Position numbers and translations under genes: made by a program. From NCBI GenBank assembly GCA_026874595.1, contig CM049316.1:30921339-30985338 (forward strand): 64,000 nt of DNA, read 5' to 3'. This document shows, one piece after another, positions 22,793 to 36,600 of this stretch. The DNA comes from Sipunculus nudus (Eukaryota; Annelida; Sipuncula; Golfingiida; Sipunculidae). The notes under the pieces were generated by a model. That model was not told the origin of the DNA and ran no database searches. It was given only the letters and a program-made list of their open reading frames with translations. Each line of letters starts with the position of its first letter. Position 1 is the stretch's first letter.

Positions 22793-25090
22793 TTAGATGC
22801 GCGCAGATATACAAACCGCCTGACACAGAGTGGAGCTTCTCGTATTGTATCTTCCAAAACTGCCGACTCGAGAAATCTATATTACCTGTCCAATTCAAAA
22901 TGTTGGTGCTCCTTGGCTGATTTTTTACCCACGCTCAACATGGGAGTATAAATCGGATGACTGTTATTGGGATGTTATTTTTCAGTGTCAGAGACCAAAT
23001 CTTTATTGTTGAATCCCATCAATGTATATTTCATCTTTGAGCATATCGTATCACATGAGTGATGATAAAATTTTCTGGTGACGAACGGTTTTCAGGTATA
23101 AATGTTATTTTTTTGCAGATGCCCAATGTTATATATGGTTCCTTTCATGTTACAATATGTTCAACTTGCTCAACGAATAGAACAACATTATTTATGATGT
23201 TCTCCATCTGGAGAAGAAATGTTCCTGCGGTATTATTTTCTTGATTTTTTTTCAATGGTAGAATATGTCCAATATCTACTTACTTTAAAACATGTCCACA
23301 CGTACTTAGGTCATTAACACCAGCACGGGACAATTGATTTTCAGATGATCATGATTCACATGAAGCATGGTTGTCCTGGGCACCCACTGTTGTCTTGGTG
23401 TTAAAGGATGCTTGTGCCACCAGTCCACAATTTCCAAGGTACCAGTCTGAAGCAACTTGCGTCATTTGTGGTCACAAGATGCTGATGCAAATGCTGACCA
23501 AATAACTTGTATTCATAATTATGCAAGCTATATTTTCATCTGTATCAGCAATTCATTGCTTAGAGTAAGGTCTACCTTGGACTCGCAGCCGTAGAAGTTC
23601 AAAACTTCGTTTAAAAGTAAAAATCGAAAGCCAATAGTCGAAACAGCTTTCGTTTCAAGGACAGCCTGAGACAGACGGCATTTCCGATAATGCCGTTTCA
23701 TGTGTATTAGAATTGATTTAATGGCACACTTGGCTATTGTCTTTCTGTTTTTAGTGAGCTAATTTCCTCTTTCAAAGACATCATTTTCTGTCTCAGCAGG
23801 GGTATTATTTTTGCGTTCACTTGGCTTGTACGTGTAGGCTCCGGACATATTAGCTATTTAAATCTCGGAAAAATATACTGACACTTATATCATTGTTTAG
23901 ATCAATTTTCTATGTCTAAAAGTGACAAAGGTAATTCTTAAAGTAAAATCGCACGTCCTGATCTCTACGTTGGCTGATTTAAAGACGATTAGAATGATTA
24001 CTTATTCCGACTTAAGCCAATCATCTTTCAGACAACATTGCATGTCAACACCTGTGTAGGTTACTTGGCCGGATCTTCAGCGGGTGAAGTCTATCCCTAG
24101 CGATAGTGTTTCAGTTATGATGGTTTTGGCTACGGGAATCAAGTCTTATTTTATCTGCTAGTGCAGAAAATCTTTCTGTCTTGTCCCTCTTGCTTGGTGT
24201 CTCATCACTTTCCTGACTTGTTCTCTGGATACTCTGGGATAGTTTACGAACCTTCACTGTTTTCTGCAGCGTAACGAGCTCTGCTTTGGTTTGAAGTCAT
24301 TAGGTGTTGTTTAGTTCTCATATGGATACGCGTGAAAACCGTTGGCATGACAACGGGTCACGATGCTTTGACGTCAGTCTTCATTAGCAAGCCACTGGGA
24401 GCGGTGTACTCCTCGGCAGACAATCAAGCTATGCAAATGAATGCTTTCGTTAGCTGATTTCAAATAGCTGGTTTTAGGTTTTGAGTGAAATAGAGCCAGT
24501 TTATTATCAAGAGCTTTGTTATTTAAAGAACAGTGTAGGCCCAATCACCCTAATTTGTATGCGTGCGATGTTTTCAATTTTCTGCAAATTTTATTAAAGA
24601 ATGTTTAGGCTGACAAGGCTTATACTCTGAAATTAAGTTTCTAACGAGTATCCAGGACATTTTAGACCCTTACAAAATAATTAATGACCTCAATTAATAT
24701 TTTTTAATACATTTTTATGTGGCATTAAATTATTGATGTTAATAATAGGTAACAAGAGTGAAATCACCCCTGAATTAGTTTATACTTTTGTATGTATGAA
24801 GTATACTGGTATTAACTTAAATTTGCTTGGAATTAGCGTTTATGTTGTCTTTCGCATGTAATTAAGATCTTGTGTTATGATAAATTGATATTTTATTGAA
24901 TAAGATTATTGGAAAAATAAAGTGTGGTTAGACTTTTTTTTTACTTATAAACTCAAACTGTTATCAGTAATTGAGATTCATATTGCACATCCCATGACGT
25001 TTTAAAGTTTTTTTTCTGGTGAACGAACTCTGGTTGAAGTACCTTTGCATTATGATGCATCTTATTTATGAATATTTGTTCACTGGTCTG
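22793..25090. other. GPCR upstream region, no other gene seen
   Basis: Expected to contain the receptor promoter on the minus strand, but I see no TATA or other element I could defend. Open frames up to 84 codons overlap the receptor 5' end or are isolated. No repeat boundary is recognised. Confidence 0.4.
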
Positions 25091-25096
25091 CGTTTT

Positions 25097-25730
25097 AGTC
25101 ATCAGAGAAATAGTGATGGTCATTTGTCCGTCGTTCGTCCGGCCGGCCATCCATCCAGTAACAGCTTGGTACTTTATGAAACCGCTGGATCTGCGATTTC
25201 AAAATTCGACATACAGTTAGATGTCCTAAAGTTCAACCACTACGTTCCTTTGAGCAATTAAGAACAATCTTCAATTTTCTACAAGAGTGCATTATATTAA
25301 GAGCACTGGTATGTTTTGTTTATATATGGCACATATATATATATATAAGTCAGTTATTGGGTCAGTATATTGTGTAATTTTTAGAAATTATGGCCCTGAG
25401 CACAATATACCTTTACAAAACACCAGGAAAGATTATTTTCCAACTTTACCTTGTTACTGTTGAAGCTAGTCTTTTTTAAGCATATTACTATAACAATTAT
25501 AGATTTTTATGTGTACCGGAAATTGGACCAGAAATTTGTATTTTTTAAAGTTATTGGCATAATTGTAAAATCAGTACCTTATGTTTTCCCCAGAATTTGA
25601 CCAAGGCACATTTTTTCTTGAAAGTTCTGTTGATTTAATTTTCATAGCATGCACACATAAAGATTTAATGTTAATTCTGAATCATTGATTTTCAGATTTT
25701 CATTGTGTTATAAATTTAGAAAAAATTTTT
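25097..25730 (+). mobile_element. hairpin-ended element, subfamily A, degraded fragment
   Basis: A degenerate start (AGTCATCAGAGAAATAG), the TTGTCCGTCGTTCGTCC microsatellite and one copy of the subfamily A unit (CATACAGTTAGATGTCC, AGCATGCACACATAAAG) are visible. No 3' end was found. Confidence 0.45.
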
Positions 25731-25775
25731 TTGTGATGAAAAAAGAAATACATCTGCAAGCATATATATAGCATA

Positions 25776-25779
<4 letters not shown>

Positions 25780-25806
<27 letters not shown>
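25780..25806. repeat. (AT)n microsatellite
   Basis: Uninterrupted AT dinucleotides within a wider AT-rich tract at 25760-25840. Confidence 0.85.
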
Positions 25807-25809
<3 letters not shown>

Positions 25810-27195
25810 ATATATTTGTTTTTATATATATGATATATCGCATTTGTATAATATACACTTATAAAAAGGTAAAATAAAAAATGAAAACATAATGCTAAGA
25901 ATTGTTCATTTTTCTCCAGTTTCAACAGAATGAGAAATAAAATTACCAGATTTGTTTGTCTGTCTCTCTATTTTTAACTTTTTAATAATCATGGATTGTT
26001 TTCCCCTGAAAGCACAATTTAGTTTAATTTCAATCATGTATGTTTGGCAGAGGTGTTGGTTTCTCCCACCATTAACCCCCACCCCCAACCCATGCAGCTT
26101 TGTCCTTGCACCTGTTCATAGGGAGCGTTAGTTTTATTGCAAATGTATCAAATTTATAAAATTGAAAGGAAATTGGTAAAATTAACAAATGTGTCAACTG
26201 CTGAACTGCCAACTACTCATCAAAGAGTCACCCAATGGTAATTAGTATAGATCTTATGTTTACAAGCTGCTCACATGCTTAAGTTTCAACATTAGAAAAC
26301 ACATGGTCAGATCACAAAATATTCTTTACTGGGGTTATGATTATTACTTAGGTTATCATTATATCTTTTGTTATCACTTTTCAAACGTCCAAATGAGAAC
26401 ACCTGAATTTTGATTTTTCTTAACATTTTAAAACATTACAGCAGTTTTGGAATCATCTTCATAATCTTCTTGAAATATGTGTTTACATTAATGTAATGTC
26501 ACTTTGATGAGAACCTTAAATAAAATTCTAAAATATCATAGCAATTGTGGAATTATCTTCATAATATTCTATATGATGCGTCTACATAAATGTTATATCT
26601 ATGCGATGATCACTATTATTCAACCGAATGACTTAAACATTTGAAAGAAATAAAATATTAATTAAAGGTGATCTGAATTTTTGCTGAGCTTAATTTTCTA
26701 ATACATCACAGTTATGAATTTTTCTTCATGAAATGTATGCTATAAATGCAGAATAAAAACCGTTACATTACAGAACTGCATTAAAGGGAATCAATGTAAT
26801 AGTGTATTATATTGTCCGTTGGTGTGAAGCATCTATGATTGCTTTGAAATTGTCATTGCTGGGTAAGTTTTCGCCTTCTGTTGTACCCGGACACATGGAG
26901 GATTTTGGAATCATGATTATATCCGAAAATCTACAATAATCTGGAAACTAATGCTTTTACTTCAGAAAATGTAGGAGTATTAATCAGCTCATACTTAAAG
27001 ATGGTAAATATTTCGCTATCAGCAACTTTGAAAGCCCAATCTCCTCAATTATGTTAAAATCCGCAGAAAATTGTAAATATTTCAATTTTTCAAGACCCAC
27101 CTTTTTTGCAAAATATCATTTAAATTTGTGTGTTACAAACATATAGACAGACAAACAAGTACACGGAATAGTTAAAAAAATAAAAAGCAAATTAA
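25810..27195. other. no gene seen
   Basis: AT-rich sequence without a recognisable coding segment or element boundary. Confidence 0.4.
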
Positions 27196-27405
27196 TAGTA
27201 AACTCAGCTTTCCTGAACTGGATTTAGGATGAAGAATGGTCAATCTGTCTGTTAAACTGGCACTTTTTAACACCGTTTATACTACGAATCTGAATTTCGG
27301 CATACATTTAGATGTCCCAAAGCTCTACAACCAAACCTGAATTGAGGTAACTGCGATTTCGTTCCTTCGAGAAAGTAAGAAAAAACCTCAATTATTTTCA
27401 TAAAT

Positions 27406-28247
27406 AAATGACCCAAGGGCCATGATGCTTAGCTGAATTCAAGTAGCCTTGAACAATGATTAACATGACTCCCAGAGTGCTCAAAATCATGCATTTTGCC
27501 AATAGACCTTAGATATAGGTTACAGTGCAATTATTCTACATCCAGCTGCTACCATTTGTACCCATCTGACTAACAGAGTGTTAAAATCATGTTCTTTCAC
27601 AAAGCTTGCAGAATACAGGTCACAGTGACATTATTTTAGGTTTCCAAGGAGATTTTTTTATGGATCTCCCTGAAAGTCATTTGTGAGTATTCTTAGCCAA
27701 ATTGATACAATTTGTGTTCCATCTGACTCATGTTAGTCATATATCATATTTATATATCATGTTTTCGCCCCTAATTCGTAAATTATAGGTAATAGTGATC
27801 ATATTTCCAGAGAGATTAACTTAGGACCTCCCTGCATATTAAGTTAGAAATGTCAAGGTCTAACGGTTACGGTTTGTGTCCTATTTACAGCGAGACCACC
27901 TCATATTTAGAAAAAAATGCACAAAAACTAGAGAAAAATACCGATGGTGCCACATGTCTGCTGAAACACTCAACGATCAATATACATGCAAAGAATTAAT
28001 GCACTGGTGATTCAGATACCGGTGCTTTCGTATTAAATTTTTAATTAATCTTGGGGGTACTAACGGGTAACATAGCTCGGAGGATATGGGTAACAGAGAC
28101 CTAATTTCAGGTTTTCAAGGAGATTTTTTATGGACCTCTCTGGGTGTACAGTTAGAAGTTTCTTGGTCCAACAGTTACGATTTGTGCCCTATTAATGACC
28201 GGACGGACGCGGACAAAGGGTGATCGCTATAGCGCAGATGAATTACA
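27406..28247 (-). mobile_element. hairpin-ended element, subfamily B, inverted and nested
   Basis: On the minus strand it reads from a GTCCGCGTCCGTCCGGTC microsatellite through AGGGCACAAATCGTAAC and the CTCCTTGGAAA-like block to a degraded CAGCTAAGCATCATGGCC end. It splits the subfamily A unit, whose two halves flank it. Confidence 0.5.
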
Positions 28248-28704
28248 AAAAAAAAAAAACTATTGTAACACTTCAGGACAGCCTACTATCAAAACTGCTT
28301 TGGTTATTCTGTTCATATTTGGCAAAATGGTCCTTTATATGTCTTCTACTTACATGCCATAAATTAGGTCAGTATTGTGTTATTTGAAGGAGTTATGGAC
28401 CAGAACATAATGTACTTGTCAAATCAGTACTAAAGATATTTTCTCACTTCACATGATAACTGTTGAAATAAGAGAGTCTTTTTCAAGCATAAAACTATAT
28501 TTAATATAGATTTAATTGTATACTAGAAATTATAACAGAATTTTTTTTTTTTTTTTAAGTTATTAGCGTAAATGTAAAATCAACATCTCTTTTCTATCAA
28601 CGCTTTTGATTTTATTTTAATATCATGCATACAAGTAGATGTAAACTTTAAATTCCTGAAATTATAATACAGTTTATCAAAAACTATACTTTTTCAAATT
28701 TTAG

Positions 28705-28820
28705 AAGACCATTTCACAGGCAACGTGCTGCAGAGATTACGTGCCCCATCCTCACTCCAGAGACAATGCATCTGTACTGGCCTGGAGGATCAACGGCTGG
28801 TTTGATATGGTTTGCAACAG
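28705..28820 (+). CDS. candidate exon of a P-element/THAP9-like transposase remnant
   Basis: Lies between an acceptor (CAAATTTTAG) and a donor (GTAGGC) and is open throughout: 38 codons plus two bases. It encodes RDNASVLAWRINGWFDMVCN, and the phase-2 end joins in frame to 29758-29827. The INGWFDMVCNR segment recalls the WFDxxNSR motif of P-element/THAP9-type transposases; that is a weak, single-motif resemblance. No upstream exon was found, and the exon lies in what may be the interior of a mobile element, so it could be a captured or dead fragment. Confidence 0.3.
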
Positions 28821-29757
28821 GTAGGCAACAGGCCCTCCTTTATCGGTACCTTGTTGTATAAGTCTACTGGTTGAGTGGCCACTTCAGTTAAATTTAACTC
28901 AGGTAATGAATCCAGACAAAACATATGTTAGTAAGATGTAACCTGTATCCCATTTCAAAACAATCACAAATGGGACGATATACTCATTAATTCTCTCATG
29001 TTTATAAAGATTTTGTATTAGTTATTTTTCTCTCAAGGGTTCAGACTGATCATTTCTAATGCCATTAGGTACAGTGGACCAAAAACTGACCGTTGGGCTT
29101 GGTCCACTGATGAGGGGGAGAGTGCAGATTTATGAGTTTCTGTTCTGGACTTAAGAAACGGGATAATTATCTGGTTAACAGTATACATGCTTAGGCTCAT
29201 TTCCAGTTTTCCTTTATTGGATTTCATTTGTTGCACAGGACAATATTTACAGAACTGGCTTATTTTAATATGATTATCAAATTTGGATTATTTTTATTTT
29301 GAAAATCGAAAGTTTTGATGATTTCTTAGCACCTTCTTATTTAAGTCAATAAATTAAATGTGTATTATGATACTTTGATAAACTTATCTACACTTTCTGC
29401 CTCTCTAACAATTTACATGCATATTACAGTCAGTTAGTTGAGATACTGACACTTATACAAATATGTAATCAATAGAGGCTCCTGTATCTTTCATGTAACC
29501 CATTAATGTACACACAGGCAAATCCAAATGTGTGTATATTGTACATTTCTGAAATAATGATATACAAAAAAAATTAAATTTTGCCGCATTTCAATATGTT
29601 AGGTTTTTATAAAAGAATATTCTCATAAACAATTTCAGCTCAGCGCAGTGACCCCTCAGGTCCCTTGTTCTTTGTTGAAATGTCTGAATAAATAAGTTGT
29701 TACAATTGATCGTAACAAATCCTTAGCCTACCAATCATGTGTTTTTTTTTCTCGCAG

Positions 29758-29827
29758 GAAATATGACAGAGGGAACAAAAGTAACCGCTCCAAGGATCCA
29801 CAGCTTTCGTGGCTTATTTTGCTGTAG
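29758..29827 (+). CDS. candidate terminal exon joined to 28705-28820
   Basis: Preceded by a strong acceptor (T-run then CTCGCAG). The join gives CNRKYDRGNKSNRSKDPQ, then a short hydrophobic end and TAG at 29825-29827. The splice phase fits the previous exon. Only 23 codons, so support is limited to the splice sites and composition. Confidence 0.3.
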
Positions 29828-29858
29828 AAAATATAAATCTGATATAAGATGATTAAAT

Positions 29859-30131
29859 TTAGGTAAAAAAGGTATGATTCTCAGGCACCGCCCTCATCAA
29901 TTTTAACCCCACCCCCTCATTTTTTTTAAATTTTATTTTTCATCTTTCAAGGAGATAAAACAATACAATGTTGATAAGTAGTTATTATTCCTGTTTAGCA
30001 AAAAATTATGTTATTATCATGTTTTTTTATCGAAACATATACAAAAAAAGGTAAATGAAAAAAAAAAAAAAATCGCCCGCCCTCACAGATTAACAAATGT
30101 GCCTGAGAACCATACCTTTTATTGGCCTTAG
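29859..30131 (+). mobile_element. MITE, GGTATGGTTCTCAGG family, copy 2
   Basis: Left arm AAAAAAGGTATGATTCTCAG; right arm GTGCCTGAGAACCATACC then TTTTATTGGCCTTAG. The AAGGAGATAAAAC and TTATTATCATG blocks match the other copies. Confidence 0.75.
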
Positions 30132-31779
30132 CCAATTTTTAGGCTCTTACTCTATTTATAAATATCCGAACCGTGGGCATGTATTCTGCTTTGATGAAAA
30201 CGGTGTCTGGCACAAGATAAATCATGTTATTTCAAAGACAATTTTACCTGTAACGCAGCAGTTAATCAAGTCTGAGACAAGATCATCTGCAATAATTTCT
30301 GCTGTACATTTATACAAGCTCAGATCTTTCTTGGAGTTAAATGCAAGTTGATGAAACACCCAAATTTCAATTAATGGCTTCTTTCATATACAAGCCATGA
30401 ATACAGCCATACGATTATTTCATCGGATTCTTACAGAATTCATTATTAATCATCAATCTTCAGCCGATGTTAACAAGACCATGCAGTAGAAGGTAATCAG
30501 GGGCGTCCATATAGGAGGATGGGGGTATATACCTCCCCCCTTTTTTTTCGCAGTGGGATGGTCAATGTAATCATCACCCCATCCCCCGCCACCCGCCCCC
30601 ACCATTCAGGGAAAAATATTTATATATTGCAAAAGAAATAAAATTGTAATTAGAATTAACGAATTCGATCCCATTTATGAGTCACTACGAAATATTATAT
30701 CTAAACCTTGTTTAGAATTAACTATAATTATACCAGAAACTTGATACCTTATTTTGTAAAACCTTTAACTTAATTTAATATATTTGAAATGTGACATACA
30801 CTCATATATAAATGTATATAGATAAATATATATGTATCTGTGTGTGTGAGTCCCCCCCCCCCGGGAGATAATTGACGCCACTGAGGTTAAGTCTCCGATA
30901 GCGGCAGCTAATAAAGAGGCTGAACCCGATATAGGTATGGATTTTAAATAGGCAGCTAGACGAATGAAAAGCTATGGAGATACCATCCACCATGTCAGGA
31001 AATGCTTGTCTCGTTTAGTCTCTGTGCGACAAACAACATACTATACAATAAGCGAGCTTATTTCTTTACGTCATATTGTCAAGACCAAGACCGTTTTCTG
31101 AATTTATCAACGTATATAAATCTAGGGATAGGGCGTTGTCTTGCAACCAAGGCATTTGGATATTTTGATACTTCCAGATTATGCCTACAACGTCGCATAA
31201 ATAAAACATTTTCCTGATTGCTTAAAAAAAACAATTCACTCTTTTCATATTGATGCCTTCATCTTCAAACAAAACACATAAGAATTTAAGAAATTTGAGT
31301 TTTTAAGTAGATTTTATCAGAATGTTTGCTCCATAAATAACCAGCTGTTATTTCATCTCTGATTGTATATTATATCATCTTCAAACGAAACACATAAGAA
31401 TACAAGAATTTCCTTAGTAGATTTAACCGGAATATTTTTTTTTATTATTCCAGGAAGACAGAAGTAAGACAGAAAGGAATCTATCCTGGGTCTGTTATTT
31501 TTAATATTTGTTATGAGATAACTACAAACACTGGGGATAATGAATTATGCATCGAAAAATCAATGATTACATGATGATAATGTTTGACACATTTTCACTC
31601 ATTCTAAATTTTCATTTATGCTTTGAAACCGTATTTTTTTGTTTTTAATTTCCTTGGATTTCAATGTTGACAATCTCAAAATTACCTGTAATTTTACACA
31701 CACGCACACACATATATATGTAACCCTTCGACAATTTATATTCTGAGAGTCAACCCATGATTAAGGGTTGGTATTTTTA
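30132..31779. other. no gene established
   Basis: A coding-looking stretch at 30118-30351 (HVFCFDENGVWHKINHVI, then a stop) has no recognisable family or splice partner. Otherwise low-complexity C-runs near 30530-30600 and 30850, and AT-rich DNA. Confidence 0.35.
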
Positions 31780-32391
31780 GGTTCTACTATAGCTTTCGAT
31801 GGGGTCTGGAATGAATGCCTTATCTTTAAATTATCGAACATGGGAATAAGTGGCAACCTTTTCAACTGACTACCAGACTTCTTAACAAACAGAACCCAGA
31901 GAGTTGAAATGCATGGTGCATTTTCATCATCGGGTCCGATTACAGATGGTGTCCCGCAATGTTCTATTTTAGGCCCCATCTTATTCTTAGTCTACATAAA
32001 TGACATAGATGACAAAATTGATTCTGAAACTTTCCTCTTTGCTGATAATACATGTCTGTTAAGTTTAGTAGATTATCAGATAATAGCACCAGAGCCTTCA
32101 AAATGACATCTCAAACCTTAAAGTTTGGTCAAAGAAATGTCGAATAATGTTCAATACCGTGAAAACTGTAAATATGACCTTTTACTCTTATATCACCCTC
32201 GCCCGTATATATCCAACGCCATTTTTGAACGGTATGCCTTTTCCGAAACTACATCCCATAAACACCTAGGATTAATTCTAACGCCTAAAATCTCAGTGTC
32301 GTTTCATATACGTCATATTGATAATAAAGCTCACAAAAGACTATGTTTGTTAAAACACTTAAAATATCGCCTTAAAAAAGAAGTTCCCTAG
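31780..32391 (+). pseudogene. decayed non-LTR (CR1/Jockey-like) reverse transcriptase fragment
   Basis: Successive frames encode reverse-transcriptase landmarks in the correct order. These are motif A as AFDGVWN (about 31790), then FLTNRTQRVEM, the GVPQCSILGPILFLVYIND segment (motif B, PQGS-like) and motif C as FADN instead of FADD (about 32038). After a frame change come SHKHLGLIL and NKAHKRLCLLKHLKYRL, the usual sequence after the RT core. A TGA breaks the frame near 31868 and another stop occurs at 32104. No endonuclease domain, 5' end or poly-A tail was recognised. Confidence 0.8.
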
Positions 32392-35300
32392 ACATTATTT
32401 AGAAATCTTACGTGAGACCTTCGCAGGGGATTCTCCTAATTTATTCATCAAACCTATGTACATGTTCGTTGATACTATTGCTGAACTTATTTTTTTATTT
32501 TATAATTATTTAATTTATTTTGTAATAATTTAATTTTATAATTCTTTTAATGTCCAATGTGCCTACTTTCTTCTTTGATGTTAACAACTCCTCTCAGTTT
32601 TTTTAACGATGTTTTCAAATCCTGCTTTTTTTCGGTATTACGACTATTTCAATTCTCTGTTGGGTAATTTGTTGTATATTATTTACCTGTTATGCTTCTA
32701 ACTTGTCATTTGATAATGTGTTACTTTGTGTGTACATTGGAAAATACTCATATTAGCGTTTAGCGCTACCTGTTTAATCAAATATGTTTAAACTAATATG
32801 TTCATGTAGAAGCTCCGGTCTTAAAGGGCATTGGCCAACACTATTGTTAGTAAGCTAATGAAAAGGGAGGCCGCAAAAGGTGGCAGGTGGTAAGGTTTGT
32901 TCCAGTCCTTTCTGCATGGAGTCCAAACAAAAGTTAATTCAGATTCTTGTCATGCATGTTTGTTCTCTTTTCGAAGCCATGCACGAAAGACATTGTAAGG
33001 GACAGTTCATCTGATATATTTATAAATATAGTGGCTCAATAATCCTTTGCAGTTTCTCTTATTAGTTAGTGCAGATCCGAAGCTATCTTTTTCATTGAAT
33101 TCTATGAACATTTTGCAGGTAATATATAATTAGCCTTATTTCAAGCCTGTTTCGTGTCATGTTCCCTGTTCAGAAAACAGCCTTATGTCCAGGAACTCAT
33201 TAAAATCTCATTGGGGTCTAATGAGCTGGCTGACGTGTTCGTCTGGAATAGAAAATGCCCTTAACCTTCAGGACATCAGGGATGGTATCAGTTACGTACA
33301 AAGCATGTCACACAAGCAGATATCCATCTGAAGACCGGCATCAGCTGATGTCAGTCAGCAATGGTAAAAGTTAGATATCTGTATTCTGAGGAATGCAAGC
33401 CTCCCCCGTGTGGGGTCCCTACTGTGGGATGCTCCCAAAATAAAAAACATGTTTCCAACACTCAGTTTAAGGCCTTATACCAAGATTCATTCGTGTACAA
33501 GTTACTGCATGTATACACTTGTGAATATCCTTCGACGACGGTCCTAAATCAACACCAAAACCTTATCAATTCTTCATCGCCTATGTCCTCATCGCCCGGA
33601 AAGTTTCATGAGATTCCGTTCTTTACTGCGTGAGCTATATGTTGTGAGCAAACACACAAACACGCACGCACCCATACAAACACACACGAACCAGCTGGGA
33701 TGCACGCATGCCCTCCTCGAGGACGCAACAAAGCTGGAATTGGTGTCCTAAATTATATGCCCGGTGTACTACTTGTAAAGGCTGCTGATAAAATGTCATT
33801 TACAAATTTTGAATAATTTTCAATTTCAGCAAGACCTCCTTGTTGCGCGAGTTTTTACAGTTTTTAAATTAAAGGAAAACTTACTGGACCTAACAATTAC
33901 TGTTAGATTCCCTTTTCATGTCCCGTTATAAAGCATATATATTGGAAACATATTAAAGCGGCCCAATCACCTACCTGACCTGTATAAACTAAATGTAATC
34001 CCTTGGGGCTTTTATAAATATAGGCAAGAAAACCTTGATATCACCGCACACAGACTGCTTGTTTTAATTATATCAACGTGTGTATAAAATGTGGGGGCCT
34101 GCAAAAAATAAAACAAATTCAACAAGGGCATCTTGCGGCAAGTCAGATAAGCCAGAGCTTTGCAAACGGCGTTTTGCAACAAGTGACCTTTCTACCTCCG
34201 CACATACGCAACCTGAAGACAACCATTGTATCTACTGAACAAACTGCCTTTCTCGCGGGAAAACCATTACAGTAGTGTGAGGAATCAGAATTATTGGGAG
34301 CGTAATCATGCAAAACGGAAGGTCACGTTCAGTTACAAAGCATCTGGCAGAGATAGTCCTAGTGTTTGGGATAAGTAGCAGTGTCGTGGAAGGTAGATGT
34401 TTACGTCTTTACGTCCATGTCCTGTGAAAGAATGTCCTGTCCATGAAGCATGAGGCAATGGAAACTTCTGCCTCTGGTGACGGTGACCATAATTAGAGCT
34501 TAGTCGTATATATCACGGCGTAAACACGTACTTACGATAAATGTATCAATACACAGACACAAGCATCGATGTTGCCTGAAAGACTGAGACTATACATGAA
34601 AATATTAAGAAAAATTGTCATCCACCCTTTTATATGGTATCCTTAATGATCCTTAACCTGTAATAACACATGTTGACGAAACTTTAACATCCCATGTATC
34701 GCGAGACGTATCGTATTATAAGGGAGTATCGTGATACCTATCGTATAGTAATTAGCTCACGATGCCCACATCTAACAATGATGACATTAACGGTGATTAG
34801 ACGAATATACTACTGACCCTGAGAGTGAATGATAGAGTGTGGACAAGATGAGTGGGATGATGTCATAACTGAATATAATTACTGATGGATTTCATATACT
34901 TGAGTCAAACACACTTTAAAAGATTTAAAGAATTTCTTTATTAATTATAACATTCAATTTTCATAACAAATAAACTTTCTAGAAACTTGTTAAGTGTAAA
35001 TTGGTTGTATCATTGCAATAAAACTGAATCAAGAAGCAGTACTTTGAAATACTTTTCGGCTTAATCAATCCTAACCTTAATACAGTGTCTGTATATACAT
35101 GTTAAAGCAAGTTTATTGCAATTATTAATTTGCTATTGTTTCCCTCTTCCTGAAATCAATAAATATAATTGCAGCACCTGTTATTAATAATAAACACACT
35201 GATGCACTGGTAACATCATACATAACTGTCATACCGTACTTGTACAGAAGTGAGTCGCCCCCATGACTGACAATTGCTATAATGATGCTACTCTGAACAA

Positions 35301-35490
35301 GGAATTAAAGCTGTTCTCTCTCCTTAAAATAAGTAGGTCTCGAACATGAAGGAGAGCACAATTGAGCTCCCCTGTAAAACTAAAATATGAAGCACGTTTT
35401 CATATCGAAAGTGCCGGTATGAGAAACTCACAAGCACATATAATCTCTGCCCATAGAGTAGCGAGTAAAGGAATTTAGACGTTTACACGT
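32392..35490. other. no gene seen
   Basis: No recognisable exon. A short sequence at 33954 (AAAGCGGCCCAATCACC) resembles one end of the AAAGGG MITE but the rest does not follow. Open frames of 65-90 codons (33361, 34078) have no recognised family. Confidence 0.4.
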
Positions 35491-35493
35491 ATA

Positions 35494-35700
35494 CAGTAGA
35501 GCCTCCGAATTACGGACACTGCATGACGGGACCGGACTTTTTGCCCACAATATATATATAGGTGCGTCCTTAGTAGGGAAGTAATGAAATAAATAGATGA
35601 CAATAGATAGTAAATTTTCAAAGGACTGCCGGTAATTAATTGTGACCTTAAATATGAGGTGCCCTTAGTACAGAAGTGTCCGTAAGGAGAGGTTCCACTG
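35494..35700. mobile_element. Tigger/pogo-like MITE, 207 bp
   Basis: Left end CAGTAGAGCCTC then CGAATTACGGACAC; right end GTGTCCGTAAGGAGAGG then TTCCACTG, its imperfect inverse. CAGT ends of this kind next to TA are typical of Tc1-mariner/pogo elements. Left flank TA is intact; the right flank reads TG, so the TSD is imperfect. No coding content. Confidence 0.65.
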
Positions 35701-36600
35701 TGAAAGATATAGAGCAAAAAATAATGCTATCAATAGACCTACTATATGTCACTTTCTAATGTTTAATGTACCTGTTAACGGTACCTGTATTATTGTGAGA
35801 GCTAAACGTGAATGTGTTATATATCATTTCAAAATTTAGAATGTGGGTTATAAATATAATTGGGTTTAAGGTTGTTTCAGGCAATAATCACCGTGTACAC
35901 AAAACTGATAGAAAAATAAATAATTTATCTAAACATTTTTTCCTCTCTGATTTTGAAATTTTTTTCTATTTAAAGCCTCACCTTCAGCCAAGATGACATA
36001 AATTTACATTAGTTAGAAAGAGCATGAAATTAGCGTCAAAATGACACCTAATACAACTTCATACATTGGAGGTTTTTGAACAGAAGCCCTTTTTCCTTTA
36101 CTCTTATCAGTCCTTATCTGTCTTAGAGCCTATAGATATAACTTGTGATCCTTCATGTCCTATGATACTTCTGCTGGACGGACATGTATACGTATGAAGG
36201 TCCAAGGATAGAATAAAGTCATTCCAATGAATTCGATTTTTGGCCCCTGGGCAACATTATTTTTTATAATAATTTAAGCACATTTTTTAAATAACACAGC
36301 TTCCGTCTTGTGATTTCTGGATTTTATCTACTGCTGTGTTAACAGGCGTTATAATTCGTTTTCCAAATTATCGCCCATGTCCACCAATTCGCGCTCTCTG
36401 CATCTCTCTGAAGCTCTGTGTATTTTATTGATCTATCTTACAACTTGAAAGCACTGACACTGGTGAATGAACCTTTATCTGACCAGCAGGATTTTAATCG
36501 GTAAATAAATCTGAACACACACAACCAAATATTGGATCTCTCGTAGGCTTCACTATGCATCAGTTCATGCCCAGACGTGGTGGACCATACAGGGTTCCAC
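35701..36600. other. no gene seen
   Basis: AT-rich sequence. It contains a CTTCTGCTGGACGGACATG block at 36170 that recurs at 37750 near the fold-back element. Confidence 0.35.

Larger units (their letters stand above)
27199..29670 (+). mobile_element. hairpin-ended element, subfamily A, diverged, with nested copy
   Basis: Starts near AACTCAGCTTTCCTGAACTG, a decayed form of the 5' hairpin, and continues with the subfamily A unit (GAATTTCGGCATACATTTAG). It is interrupted at about 27406-28247 and resumes at ACTATTGTAACACTTCAGG. A 3' end is seen at 29640-29670 (CAGCTCAGCGCAGTGACC then CCTCAGGTCCCTTGTT). Whether both ends belong to one insertion is uncertain, since the interior 28705-29640 has no counterpart in other copies. 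Confidence 0.45.

Noticed and set aside
30097-30351. 84-codon frame containing HVFCFDENGVWHKINHVI
   Set aside because: It begins within a MITE arm and has no recognisable family or exon partner.
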